A stretch of 64,000 nt of DNA from Mycolicibacter icosiumassiliensis (GTDB lineage Bacteria; Actinomycetota; Actinomycetes; Mycobacteriales; Mycobacteriaceae). A program made the translations under genes and the position numbers. Numbering within the stretch: the first letter of the stretch is position 1; each line of letters opens with the position of its first letter. The notes below the pieces were generated by a model, which was not told the DNA's origin, ran no database searches, and saw only the letters and a program-made list of their open reading frames with translations. The stretch covers positions 603,663 through 667,662 of the forward strand of contig NZ_LT546170.1 in assembly GCF_900078685.2 (NCBI RefSeq), in the 5' to 3' direction. This document shows, one piece after another, positions 44,960-53,630 of the stretch.

Positions 44960-46480
44960 TCAGCTGCCGTACAGGTGCAGTGCCCGGCCGGTCACGGTGG
45001 CCACGTCGCCGCTGAGCCCGGCGATAGGCGGACCGCCGCGCTGATGGATGACGTTGGCGAGCACGATCACGTAGGTGTCCGACCCCGGGTCGATCCACAG
45101 CGTCACGCCGGTGAACCCGGTGTGCCCGAAGCTGCCGATCGGAAAGATCATGCCGCGTGGGCGGGAGTGGGGGGTATCGATGTCCCAGCCGAGGCCGCGC
45201 AGATCCTGCCCGGCGATCGCCGGGTAGTGCGCGGCCAGCAGGGGATCGGTCATATTGGGTGATAGTGCATTCGCCTGCTTCGCCGCGGCGTTCGCGGCCA
45301 CCAGCTGTTCCGCGTTGTGCCCGGGTTGCTGGGGCGTCGTCATCAATTCCAGGGTCGACTGCCGCAGCGGAAACGGGCTCGGGCGTCCGGCGAGTCGATC
45401 GAGTAGAGCCTGGGCGTACCTGCCGATGTCGCCGGCGGTGGAGAACACTCCGGCGCTGCCGGCCACCCCTCCCATGCGGCGTGCCGTCGGGTCGTTGACC
45501 GTACCGCGCAGCAGTTGGTCGTAGTCGGGGTTGATCTCGGGGGTGTCTTCGTCATGCGCGGTCGGCGCGATGCGGGCCAACAGCTCGGTGCTCCAGCTAC
45601 CTGCCGGACACTCGCCGTCCTGGGCGTCGCTCGCATCCAATGCGATAGCAGTACCGCGAATCTGGTGTGGGCCGCAGGCTTTGGCGGCGGGCAGGTAGCG
45701 GGTGTCGGTCATGCCCAGCGGTGCAAAAACGTGGTCCTGCACGTAGCTGTCCAACGGTTGGCCGGTCATGGTCTCGACCAGCGCGCCCAGGATGATGAAA
45801 CCGATGTCCGAGTAGTGGAATATCTCGCCGGGACCGAACTCCAGCGGTGCGGTCAGGGCCCGATGAATGCCATCGGCCTTGTCGGCCTCGGTCAGGCCCC
45901 ACGGACCCTGGTGGCTCAAATCGCCCCCGATGCCCGAGGTGTGGGTGAGCAACATGCGTAACGTCACCTGAGCGCGTCGGGGGTCGTTTGCCTCGTTGAA
46001 CTCCGGCAGGTAGGTCTGGACGGGCTCGTCGAGCTGGACCCGGCCCTGTTCATACAGTTGCAGGACCGCGACGGCCGTCGCGAGGCACTTCGTCATCGAC
46101 GCGATGTCGAAGATGGTGTCCTCGGTCATCGGCTCGGCCGGCGAGGGCGAACCGTCGAGAGCGGGTTCGCCGTCGAGCTTGCGCGCGCCGAAGGCCTGGC
46201 TGAACGCGATCGTGCCGGCGTGCCCGATCCGGACTACCGCGCCCGGCAGCCGGGGGACCGCAATCGCGTCGTTGATCAATGTGGAGACCGGCGCGATCAG
46301 CTCCTCTCGGGGTGCGTAGGGCGCATCCTCACGAGGGAGGACGGGCACCGTGGTCGACGGGGTACCCAGGGGCGGCGTCGGCCGAGGCTCCGGGTGGCCG
46401 CACGACGGGACCACCGCAAGTATCAGCGCGACGCTTCCCACGGCGCAGGCCCGGGTGATGCGCGATCTCGACACTGTCAC
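44960..46480 (-). CDS. Exported serine hydrolase, beta-lactamase/penicillin-binding fold
   Basis: A 506-residue protein with an N-terminal hydrophobic segment ending in VVPSCGH, a possible lipobox, so it may be a lipoprotein. The catalytic SxxK is SMTK (in FDIASMTKCLA), the second motif is HYSD (YxN position) and the third region lies near HTGFTG. It could be an esterase, D-alanyl-peptidase or beta-lactamase-like enzyme in the cell envelope. Pieces of paralogues of this gene occur at 29011-29125 and 34719-34824, so several copies once existed in this window. Confidence 0.9.
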   Translation of the reverse strand: MTVSRSRITRACAVGSVALILAVVPSCGHPEPRPTPPLGTPSTTVPVLPREDAPYAPREELIAPVSTLINDAIAVPRLPGAVVRIGHAGTIAFSQAFGARKLDGEPALDGSPSPAEPMTEDTIFDIASMTKCLATAVAVLQLYEQGRVQLDEPVQTYLPEFNEANDPRRAQVTLRMLLTHTSGIGGDLSHQGPWGLTEADKADGIHRALTAPLEFGPGEIFHYSDIGFIILGALVETMTGQPLDSYVQDHVFAPLGMTDTRYLPAAKACGPHQIRGTAIALDASDAQDGECPAGSWSTELLARIAPTAHDEDTPEINPDYDQLLRGTVNDPTARRMGGVAGSAGVFSTAGDIGRYAQALLDRLAGRPSPFPLRQSTLELMTTPQQPGHNAEQLVAANAAAKQANALSPNMTDPLLAAHYPAIAGQDLRGLGWDIDTPHSRPRGMIFPIGSFGHTGFTGVTLWIDPGSDTYVIVLANVIHQRGGPPIAGLSGDVATVTGRALHLYGS

Positions 46481-46522
46481 AGCATCGACGGTAGCCAGCT
46501 GCCGAGTGCTACGCCGGCCGCG

Positions 46523-47503
46523 TCAGGCGTCCGTCGGGAACCAGTAGTCGAGGGTCTGCTCGACTCCGCCCCAGTCAATGCCCAGCCAGTCGCCGAAGAA
46601 GCCTTCGATGTTGCCGAAGGCGCTGTAGACGAACGCCACGGCGGAGTAGAACAGGCCCTCCCACCAGCCGCTGTCGATCAGCCCGTGCGGCCAGGCGTTG
46701 AGCCAGGCGCCGAACTGGTCGAAGTCGCCGGAGATGTTGATGTCGGTGAGCATGCCGTCGGTGGTCGCCGTGTGGTTGGCGACCTGGTCGGGCGTGAGCC
46801 CGAGGTACATCATGTGCTCGTAGAGGATCCCCAGCGCGGAGGTGGAGGTGGGGTCGGCGACCGGGTCGCCGGGGATCGTGTAGACCGTGGTCGGGAACGC
46901 GTCGGTCGGGGTGTGGACGCCGGACAGCAGTGCGGTGTCGAAGAGGTCGCCGGATGAGCCTCCGCCGAAATCCGGTATCTCGGTGCCGGAGCCCACCGGG
47001 TTGCCGATGAACACGAAGTGCAGCAGTGCGGGGTCGATGCCCTCGTGGGCCAGCTGGGCCATCGCGATCGAACCGGCTGTCGCACCCTGCGACCAGCCGA
47101 ACACCCACAGCGGGTGGGCGGCGTCGTAGGCGTCCGGGTTGGCGGCGAGTTGGGCGTGTACCTCCCGCACGATCTCGGCCGCCCCGACGAAGCTGCTGTG
47201 GCCCTGTTGAACGAGGGCGGGCGTGGACAGCAGCAGCAGCGGTGCGTCGCATCCGGCGGATCCGACGACGCATGCGGTTGGGTCGTCTCCGGGGTCGAAG
47301 CCCAGCGGCCGCAGGAAGAGGTCGGCGGCGGTCTCGGCGAATGTCGCAGACGGGGTCGACAGGATCGTCGGCCCGACGAAGATTGCGGTGTCGGCCAGCA
47401 GGCTCACGTCGACATGCGTGGCGTGCACCACCGGAGCGGACAGCACACCCCCTGCCACGGTGCTGGCAACCGCGATCGGCGCTAGGGCTTTGGTCAGCAT
47501 CAC
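46523..47503 (-). CDS. PE-PPE-domain (PF08237-type) exported hydrolase, copy 1
   Basis: A 326-residue protein with a short hydrophobic N-terminus (MMLTKALAPIAVASTVAGG) likely to be a signal peptide. The PE-PPE serine-hydrolase domain follows with the nucleophile elbow GWSQGATAG and a conserved C-terminus DWGGVEQTLDYWFP. Such domains cleave or transfer acyl groups on surface lipids. It is the first of three paralogues here (also 47581-48657 and 49593-50567). Confidence 0.88.
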   Translation of the reverse strand: MMLTKALAPIAVASTVAGGVLSAPVVHATHVDVSLLADTAIFVGPTILSTPSATFAETAADLFLRPLGFDPGDDPTACVVGSAGCDAPLLLLSTPALVQQGHSSFVGAAEIVREVHAQLAANPDAYDAAHPLWVFGWSQGATAGSIAMAQLAHEGIDPALLHFVFIGNPVGSGTEIPDFGGGSSGDLFDTALLSGVHTPTDAFPTTVYTIPGDPVADPTSTSALGILYEHMMYLGLTPDQVANHTATTDGMLTDINISGDFDQFGAWLNAWPHGLIDSGWWEGLFYSAVAFVYSAFGNIEGFFGDWLGIDWGGVEQTLDYWFPTDA

Positions 47504-47580
47504 GGGCGACCCTTCTCCATTGGTCTGGCGCCTTTCTGAATCATGCGCGAATCGCTACCTCAAACCGGTGCCGAAAGGCT

Positions 47581-48657
47581 TTAGGTCGTCGGGAACCAGT
47601 AGTCCAGGGTCTGCTCGACCCCGCCCCAGTCCAGGCCCATCCAGTCGCCGAAGAAGCCTTCGATGTTGCCGAAGGCGCTATAGACGAACGCCACGGCCGA
47701 GTAGAACAGGCCATCCCACCAGCTGCTGTCGGCCAGCCCGTGGCCCCAGGCGTTGAGCCAGGCGCCGAACTGGTCGAAATCGGTAGAGATGTTGATGGTG
47801 GTGAGCATGTCGTCGGTGGTGGCGGTGTGGTTGGCCACCTGATCGGGGGTGAGGCCCAGATACATCATGTGCTCGTAGAAGTCCCCGTACGGCGAGGTGG
47901 AGGTGTAGTCGGCGTTGGGGTCACCGGGGATGGTGTAGATCGTGGTCGGGAAGGCGTCGTTCGGGGTCTCCTTGCCGTACAGCATCCAGGTGTCGGAGAA
48001 GTTGCTGTGCGCCGAGCCGTCGTCCGTCATATGCGGATATTTGCCGTCCGGAGCGGTCGGGTCGCCGATGAACACGAAGTGCAGCGCCTGCGGGTCCACG
48101 CCGTCGTGGGCCAGCTGAGCCATCGCGATCGAACCGGCCGTGGCGCCCTGCGAATAGCCGAAAATCCACAAGGGGTGCTGGGCGTCGTAGGCGCCCGGGT
48201 TGGCGGCGAGTTCGGCCTCTACCGTCCGAACGATCTCGGCCGCGCCGGCGAAACTGCTGTGGCCGACTTGGGCTAGGCCCGGGGTGGTCAGTAGCGTCCG
48301 AACGATCTCGGCCGCGCCGGCGAAACTGCTGTGGCCGACTTGGGCTAGGCCCGGGGTGGTCAGTAGCTGCAGCGGCGCGTCACACGTGGCGGATCCGATC
48401 AGGCACGAAGTGAAGTCGCCACCGTCGAAACCCAGCGGCCGCAGGAAGAGGTCGGCCGCGGTCTGGGCGAATGTCGCCGACGGGGTCGACAGGATCGTAG
48501 GCCCGACGAAGATCACCGTGTCGGCCAGCAGGTCGACGTCCACGTGCAGGTCGACGTCGGCATGCGCGGCGTGCACCACCGGAGCGGCGAGCACACCGCC
48601 TGCCACGATGCCGGCGATCGCGATAGGTGCGTAGAGCTTGGTCAGAATCACCGGCAT
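47581..48657 (-). CDS. PE-PPE-domain exported hydrolase, copy 2, with internal tandem duplication
   Basis: A 358-residue protein from ATG 48657, preceded by GGAAAGG, with a signal-like N-terminus and the elbow GYSQGATAG. It has the same C-terminus as copy 1, 77 bases away on the same strand. A perfect 72-base tandem duplication adds 24 residues (LLTTPGLAQVGHSSFAGAAE onward appears twice) upstream of the elbow; the paralogues have one copy. The frame stays open. Confidence 0.88.
   Translation of the reverse strand: MPVILTKLYAPIAIAGIVAGGVLAAPVVHAAHADVDLHVDVDLLADTVIFVGPTILSTPSATFAQTAADLFLRPLGFDGGDFTSCLIGSATCDAPLQLLTTPGLAQVGHSSFAGAAEIVRTLLTTPGLAQVGHSSFAGAAEIVRTVEAELAANPGAYDAQHPLWIFGYSQGATAGSIAMAQLAHDGVDPQALHFVFIGDPTAPDGKYPHMTDDGSAHSNFSDTWMLYGKETPNDAFPTTIYTIPGDPNADYTSTSPYGDFYEHMMYLGLTPDQVANHTATTDDMLTTINISTDFDQFGAWLNAWGHGLADSSWWDGLFYSAVAFVYSAFGNIEGFFGDWMGLDWGGVEQTLDYWFPTT
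48224..48367. repeat. Perfect 2 x 72-base tandem duplication in PE-PPE copy 2
   Basis: Units 48224-48295 and 48296-48367 are identical base for base. The unit equals 24 codons, so the frame is kept. Complete identity means a very recent duplication or an assembly error. Confidence 0.95.
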
Positions 48658-48895
48658 GCCGCCTTTCCGAGTCATTCGTGCAAGACATATCCCGATAGCG
48701 GTAACTAAAAATCACACGAGTAAATCGAAAGCTAAACCTGAGGGCAGATCATGGCAGGGGTGTTCGGCGCAAGTCAATGAATAGTCGTCGAGATGGCGGG
48801 CCTGGCGCCCGAGCACCGCGACACTCGATGCGGGCCATTTGCCACGTCATCAATCGCGCTAGTACAGCTAGCGTGACCCGCGTGACGGGCATACG

Positions 48896-49138
48896 ATGGT
48901 TCCCGTGGAGACGATCAGCAGCACGGATGCCAAGAACCAGCTCAACCGGCTCTTGAACGACGTCAAGGCCGGAGCGTCGTTCACCATCACCAGCCACGGC
49001 ACTCCCGTCGCGCGGCTCGTACCGATCACAGCGGTTCCGCGCAGGTTCGGCCAGTTATCGAACCTCGTCGTTCCGGAGGACTTCGACGACGCACTGCCGG
49101 CAACAGAACTCGCGGCCTGGGAAGACGCGGAGGCGTGA
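48896..49138 (+). CDS. Phd/YefM-type antitoxin
   Basis: An 80-residue antitoxin with the Phd fold signature ISSTDAKNQLNRLLNDVKAG and HGTPVARLVPI, and an acidic C-terminus. It starts at ATG 48896 or, perhaps better, GTG 48905: a TACGAT -10-like hexamer (48892-48897) would place the transcription start at the GTG, giving a leaderless mRNA. It overlaps the toxin start by four bases (ATGA-type coupling). Confidence 0.9.
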   Translation: MVPVETISSTDAKNQLNRLLNDVKAGASFTITSHGTPVARLVPITAVPRRFGQLSNLVVPEDFDDALPATELAAWEDAEA

Positions 49139-49524
49139 ATATCCTGCTCGATACCCACACGCTGTTGTGGCTGGTCAGTAAGCCCTCGGCCGTGGATTCC
49201 GAAACGCTCGCGATCCTGGCCGACCCGGGAACCTCGGTGTGGGTCACGGCCGCCTCGGCATGGGAAATCGCGACCAAGACGCGGCTAGGTCGCCTCGACG
49301 GTGCGGCCCTGCTGTCGACCTGGACCGACATCATTGCCGACATGAGCGGCACCGAATTGGCGATCGACTGCGCTGACGCGATCCTTGCCGGTCGACTTCC
49401 CTGGGCACACCGGGACCCGTTCGACCGCGTCATTGTGGCCCAGGCGCTGCGCCGCAATCTCACCATCGCCACCCGCGATACCAAGATCATCGGCGCGGCC
49501 ATCGCGCCGACCCTCATCGCATAA
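49135..49524 (+). CDS. PIN-domain toxin (VapC type)
   Basis: A 129-residue PIN ribonuclease with all acidic residues visible: Asp6 (LLDTHTLLW), Glu in SAWEIATK, Asp in HRDPFDRVIVAQA and Asp in TRDTKI. It is the partner of the Phd-type antitoxin just upstream. It starts with GTG at 49135 and is probably an intact module. Confidence 0.93.
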   Translation: MNILLDTHTLLWLVSKPSAVDSETLAILADPGTSVWVTAASAWEIATKTRLGRLDGAALLSTWTDIIADMSGTELAIDCADAILAGRLPWAHRDPFDRVIVAQALRRNLTIATRDTKIIGAAIAPTLIA

Positions 49525-49592
49525 TCCCGGAGTGAGCGCCAGCGCTTCATCTTTTCTTGATTAGCTCACACATCCGACTTAGGGTTCGGGAA

Positions 49593-50567
49593 ATGCACGC
49601 CACCAAAGTTTTCGCGCCGCTCGCCGCCGCGAGCGTGATCGCGGCCGGTGTCGTCGGAACCCCCGTCGTCCAAACGACGCACGCATTACAAGTAGCCCTG
49701 CTGGCGGACACCGCGATCTTCGTCGGCGGGACCATGTTGCCCACGCCGTCGGCGACCTTCGCTCAGACCGCGGCCGATCTGTTCCTGCAGCCGCTGGGCT
49801 TCGACGCGGGCGACGACGCGGTGTGTGTGATCGGTTCCGGCGATTGCGACGACCCGCTAAGGGTGTTGACCACCCCGGAACTCTTCCTGCAGGGTTACAG
49901 CAGTTTCGCCGGTGCCGCCGAGATCGTTCGGACGGTGCAGGCCGAACTCGCCGCCAACCCGGGCGCCTACGACGCCGAGCACCCCTTGTGGATTTTCGGC
50001 TATTCGCAGGGCGCGACGGCCGGTTCGATCGCGATGGCTCAGCTGGCCCACGACGGCGTGGACCCGCAAGCGCTGCACTTCGTGTTCATCGGCGACCCGT
50101 CCGATGCCAATGGCGTGTGGCCGAACAGTCACGGCGAGGTGTCGCTCTCCAACGATCCTTCGCTGTTGTACGGCAATCAGACCCCGAACGACGCATTCAC
50201 CACCACCATCTACACGTTCCCCGGTGACCCCGTCGCCGATCACACGGCGCCCTCCATGCTCGGCCTGTTCTGGGAGCACGTCATGTACATGGGGCTCACC
50301 CCGGAGCAGGTCGCCGACCACACCGCCAGCACCGACGGCATGATCACCAACATCGACATCTCCGGTGACATCGACCAGTTCAGCACCTGGATCAACGCCT
50401 TAGGCAACGGCTTGACCGACAGCGGCGTGTTTGAGGCACTGTTCAATTCCCTCGTGGAGTTGGTCTACAACGCCTTCGGGAAGACCGAGGACTTCTTCAC
50501 CGACTGGATGGGCATCGACTGGGGCGGCGTCGAAAACACCCTCGACTACTGGTTCCCGCTGGCTTGA
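49593..50567 (+). CDS. PE-PPE-domain exported hydrolase, copy 3
   Basis: A 324-residue protein from ATG 49593 with a signal-like N-terminus (MHATKVFAPLAAASVIAAGV), the elbow GYSQGATAG and the conserved DWGGVENTLDYWFP end. It is inverted relative to copies 1 and 2, with a PIN-toxin module between them. It probably acts on surface lipids or esters; the substrate is unknown. Confidence 0.88.
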   Translation: MHATKVFAPLAAASVIAAGVVGTPVVQTTHALQVALLADTAIFVGGTMLPTPSATFAQTAADLFLQPLGFDAGDDAVCVIGSGDCDDPLRVLTTPELFLQGYSSFAGAAEIVRTVQAELAANPGAYDAEHPLWIFGYSQGATAGSIAMAQLAHDGVDPQALHFVFIGDPSDANGVWPNSHGEVSLSNDPSLLYGNQTPNDAFTTTIYTFPGDPVADHTAPSMLGLFWEHVMYMGLTPEQVADHTASTDGMITNIDISGDIDQFSTWINALGNGLTDSGVFEALFNSLVELVYNAFGKTEDFFTDWMGIDWGGVENTLDYWFPLA

Positions 50568-50597
50568 CCGCCCTGAGTCCAGCTCAGACGGAGCGTC

Positions 50598-50635
50598 TTG
50601 ACAATCTACAACCGAATGGTTGTACGATTGTTGGG
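50598..50635 (+). promoter_or_regulatory. arsR promoter with an operator palindrome; leaderless start
   Basis: TTGACA (50598-50603) and TACGAT (50623-50628) flank a perfect palindrome with arms TACAACC and GGTTGTA around GAAT (50607-50624). The GTG start at 50635 lies six bases after the -10, so the mRNA is probably leaderless. The 19-base spacer is slightly long. The operator position means the ArsR-type protein would block its own promoter. Confidence 0.65.
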
Positions 50636-50967
50636 TGATCACGCTCGACGACGACGCGGTGGACGCCCTGTTCCACGCACTTGCCGACCGCACCCGGCGT
50701 GACATCATGCGCCGGGTGCTGGCCGGCGAGCACTCGGTTTCGGAGCTCGCGGTGAAGTACGAGATGAGCTTTGCGGCGGTGCAGAAGCACGTCGCTGTGT
50801 TGGAGAAGTCCGGGCTGCTCACCAAGCGCCGCAGCGGACGCGAGCAGTTGGCCAGCGGTGACGTTGCGGCGGTGCGGTCGGTGGCATCCATGCTCGCCGA
50901 GTTGGAACAGGTTTGGCGCGGTCGCATCGCACGTATCGACGAGCTCATCTCGTCCGAGGAGACCTAG
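50635..50967 (+). CDS. ArsR-family transcriptional repressor
   Basis: About 110 residues from GTG 50635. It is a winged-helix regulator (FHALADRTRRDIMRRVL, SVSELAVKYEMSFAAVQKHVAVLEKSGL) without metal-binding Cys motifs, of the type usually paired with an SRPBCC/AHSA1 gene. It is followed 12 bases later by that gene. It should repress this operon through the palindrome upstream. Confidence 0.92.
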   Translation: MITLDDDAVDALFHALADRTRRDIMRRVLAGEHSVSELAVKYEMSFAAVQKHVAVLEKSGLLTKRRSGREQLASGDVAAVRSVASMLAELEQVWRGRIARIDELISSEET

Positions 50968-50979
50968 GAGGGCTGGACC

Positions 50980-51465
50980 ATGCCTGTGATCGACGTACAG
51001 CACGACATCGACACCTTGACCTTGACCATCGTCGCGGACTTCGCCGCGCCGGTGCGGCGAATCTGGCAGATCTATGCCGACCCGCGCCAGCTGGAAAAGG
51101 TCTGGGGGCCACCGACATTCCCCGCGACGGTAGTCGATCACGACCTCACGGCCGGCGGCCGCACGAACTACTTCATGACCGGCCCGGACGGGCAGAAGTA
51201 CCCCGGATACTGGCAGGTCGTTGCCGTCGACGAGCCGTGGAGCTTCACCTTCGACGACGGCTTCGCCGATCTGGACTTCAACCCGGATCCCGGGATGCCG
51301 ACCTCCAGAAACGTCTATACCTTCGCCGAGCACGACGGCGGAACCCGCGCGACGTACGTGAGCACATTCGCGTCCGCCGAGGACCTCAAAAAGGTGTTGG
51401 ACATGGGCATCGTCGAGGGCACCACCTCGGCGCTGAGCCAGATCGACACCCTGGTCGCCTGCTGA
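50980..51465 (+). CDS. SRPBCC (AHSA1-like) ligand-binding protein
   Basis: A 161-residue START/SRPBCC fold protein (ADFAAPVRRIWQIYADPRQLEKVWGPP, ending TSALSQIDTLVA). Such proteins with an ArsR partner bind hydrophobic small molecules or act in detoxification. It is co-transcribed with arsR and ends 234 bases before the pfaD-like gene, on the same strand; a functional link to it is not shown. Confidence 0.9.
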   Translation: MPVIDVQHDIDTLTLTIVADFAAPVRRIWQIYADPRQLEKVWGPPTFPATVVDHDLTAGGRTNYFMTGPDGQKYPGYWQVVAVDEPWSFTFDDGFADLDFNPDPGMPTSRNVYTFAEHDGGTRATYVSTFASAEDLKKVLDMGIVEGTTSALSQIDTLVAC

Positions 51466-51699
51466 ATCGCTGCGGCCGCCCGGGGGCGCGGCGGTGAATG
51501 GCGATCGCGCAGGCGCTGGCCGGCGCCGGGTCAGCACCGGCATGGTGGTGTCGAGCAGTCGACTGCCTACACCCGTTTATCGGCGGGGAGACTCCGCGCC
51601 GCCGCAGTCCATGAGAAACTCTCATGGTTTTCTCCGGTGCATGCGTTCGGCCCCTGGGCGCTCCGCGCTATCGGCACCGGTGATCGAGAGGAACCGACT

Positions 51700-53352
51700 G
51701 TGAACGAGCGACCTGGCGCTGTACTGGAGCAGCAGACCGGCGCGGGCGCCGGCCCGGGCCTGGGCTGGCTGCCCACCACCGCGCCGGCCGCGTTCGCCCC
51801 GGACGACCTCGCCGACATCATCGGCTACCTGCGCCACCCCGTTCATGTGGTGCGTGAAACGGCCACCGGGATGCTGGGCCTGGCCCTGGGCGGTGCGGTG
51901 GTCGGCGCCGGCGAATCGGAATTGTCCCTAGTAGGAACCCTGCCCGCGACCTACCCCGAGTGGCTGGGGGACCGCGAATTCTGCGAGGCGCACGGCGTCC
52001 GGTTCCCCTATGTCACCGGAGCGATGGCCAACGGTATCGCGACGCCGGCGTTGGTCATCGCGATGGCCGAGGCCGGGATGATGGGCTTCTTCGGTGCGGG
52101 CGGGCTGTCCTATGAGGCCGTGGAGCGGGGGCTGGACGAGATCCAGACCGCGTTGGCTGGCCGGCCCGGGCTGGCCTGGGGAGCCAACTTGATCCACTCG
52201 CCCAATGAGGTTTCCCTCGAGGCGCGCGTCGCCGAGCTGTTCATCGCGCGCGGCGTTCCCGTCGTCGAGGCCTCGGCCTTTATGAAGCTGACGCCCGCGG
52301 TCGTGCATTACGCACTGTCGGGCCTGGACACCGATCCGGCCGGCAACATCGTGCGCCGCAACCACGTGATGGCCAAGGTGTCACGGCCCGAGGTGGCGCG
52401 GATGTTCATGGAACCGGCGCCGGCGGCGTTGGTCTCCGCCTTGGTGGCGGCCGGCAAGCTGACCGAGCGCGAAGCCGACCTGTCGCGGTTTGTGCCGGTG
52501 GCCGAGGACATCACCGTCGAATCCGACAGCGGTGGGCACACCGATAACCGTCCGCTGCCAGCGCTTTTTTCCGAAATCGTCATGCTGCGCGATTCGCTGG
52601 CCCGCCAGCATCAGCTGAATTGCCGGGTGCGAGTGGGTGCGGCGGGTGGTCTCGGCGCACCGCAGGCGGTCGCCGGTGCCTTCGCGATGGGCGCGGCCTA
52701 CGTGCTGACCGGGACCGTCAACCAAGCCTGCGTGGAGTCGGGTCTTTCCGCGCCCGGGCGCGCCATGCTCGCCAAAGCCGGCATCGCGGACGTGATGATG
52801 GCCCCCGCTTCCGACATGTTCGAAATGGGCGTCAACCTGCAGGTACTCAAGCGGGGAACGATGTTCGCCCCGCGCGGCAAGAAGCTCTACGAGTGGTACG
52901 CGGGCAACCCCGACCTGGCCAGCGTGGTCGCCAAGCACGGCCCCGAGCTGGAGAAGATCCTGGGCACCACCGTCGCCGAGGTATGGGCGGACACCCAGCG
53001 GTACTGGCAACAGCGTGACCCGGCGGTCCTCGAGCTCGCCTCGAGGGATCCGAAGTACCAGATGGCACTGGTGTTCCGCTGGTATCTGGGGCAGTCGAGC
53101 CGGTGGGCCATCAGCGGCATCCCCGAGCGGGTGCTGGACTACCAGATCTGGTGTGGTCCGGCCATGGGCGCGTTCAACAGCTGGGTGGCGGGCAGCCACC
53201 TGGAGCCGTGCGAGAACCGCCAGGCGGTCCAAGTCGCACTTAACTTGCTCGAAGGTGCCGCCCACGTGACCCGCGCCGGTGCGGCCCGCTCCTGCGGGGT
53301 GCCGGTTCCGGCCAAAGCGTTCGCCTACCGTCCGCGGCCGCTGGCTATCTGA
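51700..53352 (+). CDS. pfaD: PfaD-like enoyl reductase of a PUFA synthase
   Basis: A 550-residue TIM-barrel flavoprotein of the PfaD/2-nitropropane dioxygenase type. I chose GTG 51700, preceded by GAGAGGA; an upstream start adds residues with no similarity. Recognisable parts: FPYVTGAMANGIATPALVIAMA, GMMGFFGAGGLS, ANLIHSP, the flavin-phosphate site RVGAAGGLGAPQAVAGAFAM followed by GAAYVLTGTVNQ, and the long C-terminal PfaD-specific region (LYEWYAGNPDLASVV, WYLGQSSRWA). In PUFA synthases it reduces enoyl intermediates in trans. It lies upstream of the pfaA-like gene on the same strand, whereas in marine bacteria pfaD follows pfaABC. Confidence 0.9.
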   Translation: MNERPGAVLEQQTGAGAGPGLGWLPTTAPAAFAPDDLADIIGYLRHPVHVVRETATGMLGLALGGAVVGAGESELSLVGTLPATYPEWLGDREFCEAHGVRFPYVTGAMANGIATPALVIAMAEAGMMGFFGAGGLSYEAVERGLDEIQTALAGRPGLAWGANLIHSPNEVSLEARVAELFIARGVPVVEASAFMKLTPAVVHYALSGLDTDPAGNIVRRNHVMAKVSRPEVARMFMEPAPAALVSALVAAGKLTEREADLSRFVPVAEDITVESDSGGHTDNRPLPALFSEIVMLRDSLARQHQLNCRVRVGAAGGLGAPQAVAGAFAMGAAYVLTGTVNQACVESGLSAPGRAMLAKAGIADVMMAPASDMFEMGVNLQVLKRGTMFAPRGKKLYEWYAGNPDLASVVAKHGPELEKILGTTVAEVWADTQRYWQQRDPAVLELASRDPKYQMALVFRWYLGQSSRWAISGIPERVLDYQIWCGPAMGAFNSWVAGSHLEPCENRQAVQVALNLLEGAAHVTRAGAARSCGVPVPAKAFAYRPRPLAI

Positions 53353-53359
53353 CGCGGCC

Positions 53360-53391
53360 GTCAATATGCACTGAAGTCAATATGCACTGAA
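53360..53391. repeat. Two 16-base direct repeats between pfaD and pfaA
   Basis: GTCAATATGCACTGAA occurs twice back to back, starting seven bases after the pfaD stop. It may be a regulator site or a replication-slippage duplication. The 278-base gap holds no other recognisable signal besides the AAGGAGACC site before the pfaA start. Confidence 0.7.
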
Positions 53392-53630
53392 TAGGCGCGC
53401 CTTCGGGCTGTTCAGCGGCTCAGCAGCGTGACATTTTGGCGGACGACTGTAACGCCTGTGTGAGCTTAGGCCCGGCATCTTCGATGTGTGATGGCCGCAA
53501 CACTCTGATATGGTCCCGGCAGCGTCTGGCCATCGGGACGATCAGCGGACCCCCAGCTGCGATTAAACGTCTCTGATGGCAAAACTTAGGCATTCGATGC
53601 TTTGCGTCAAGGCCGTCCTTAAGGAGACCT

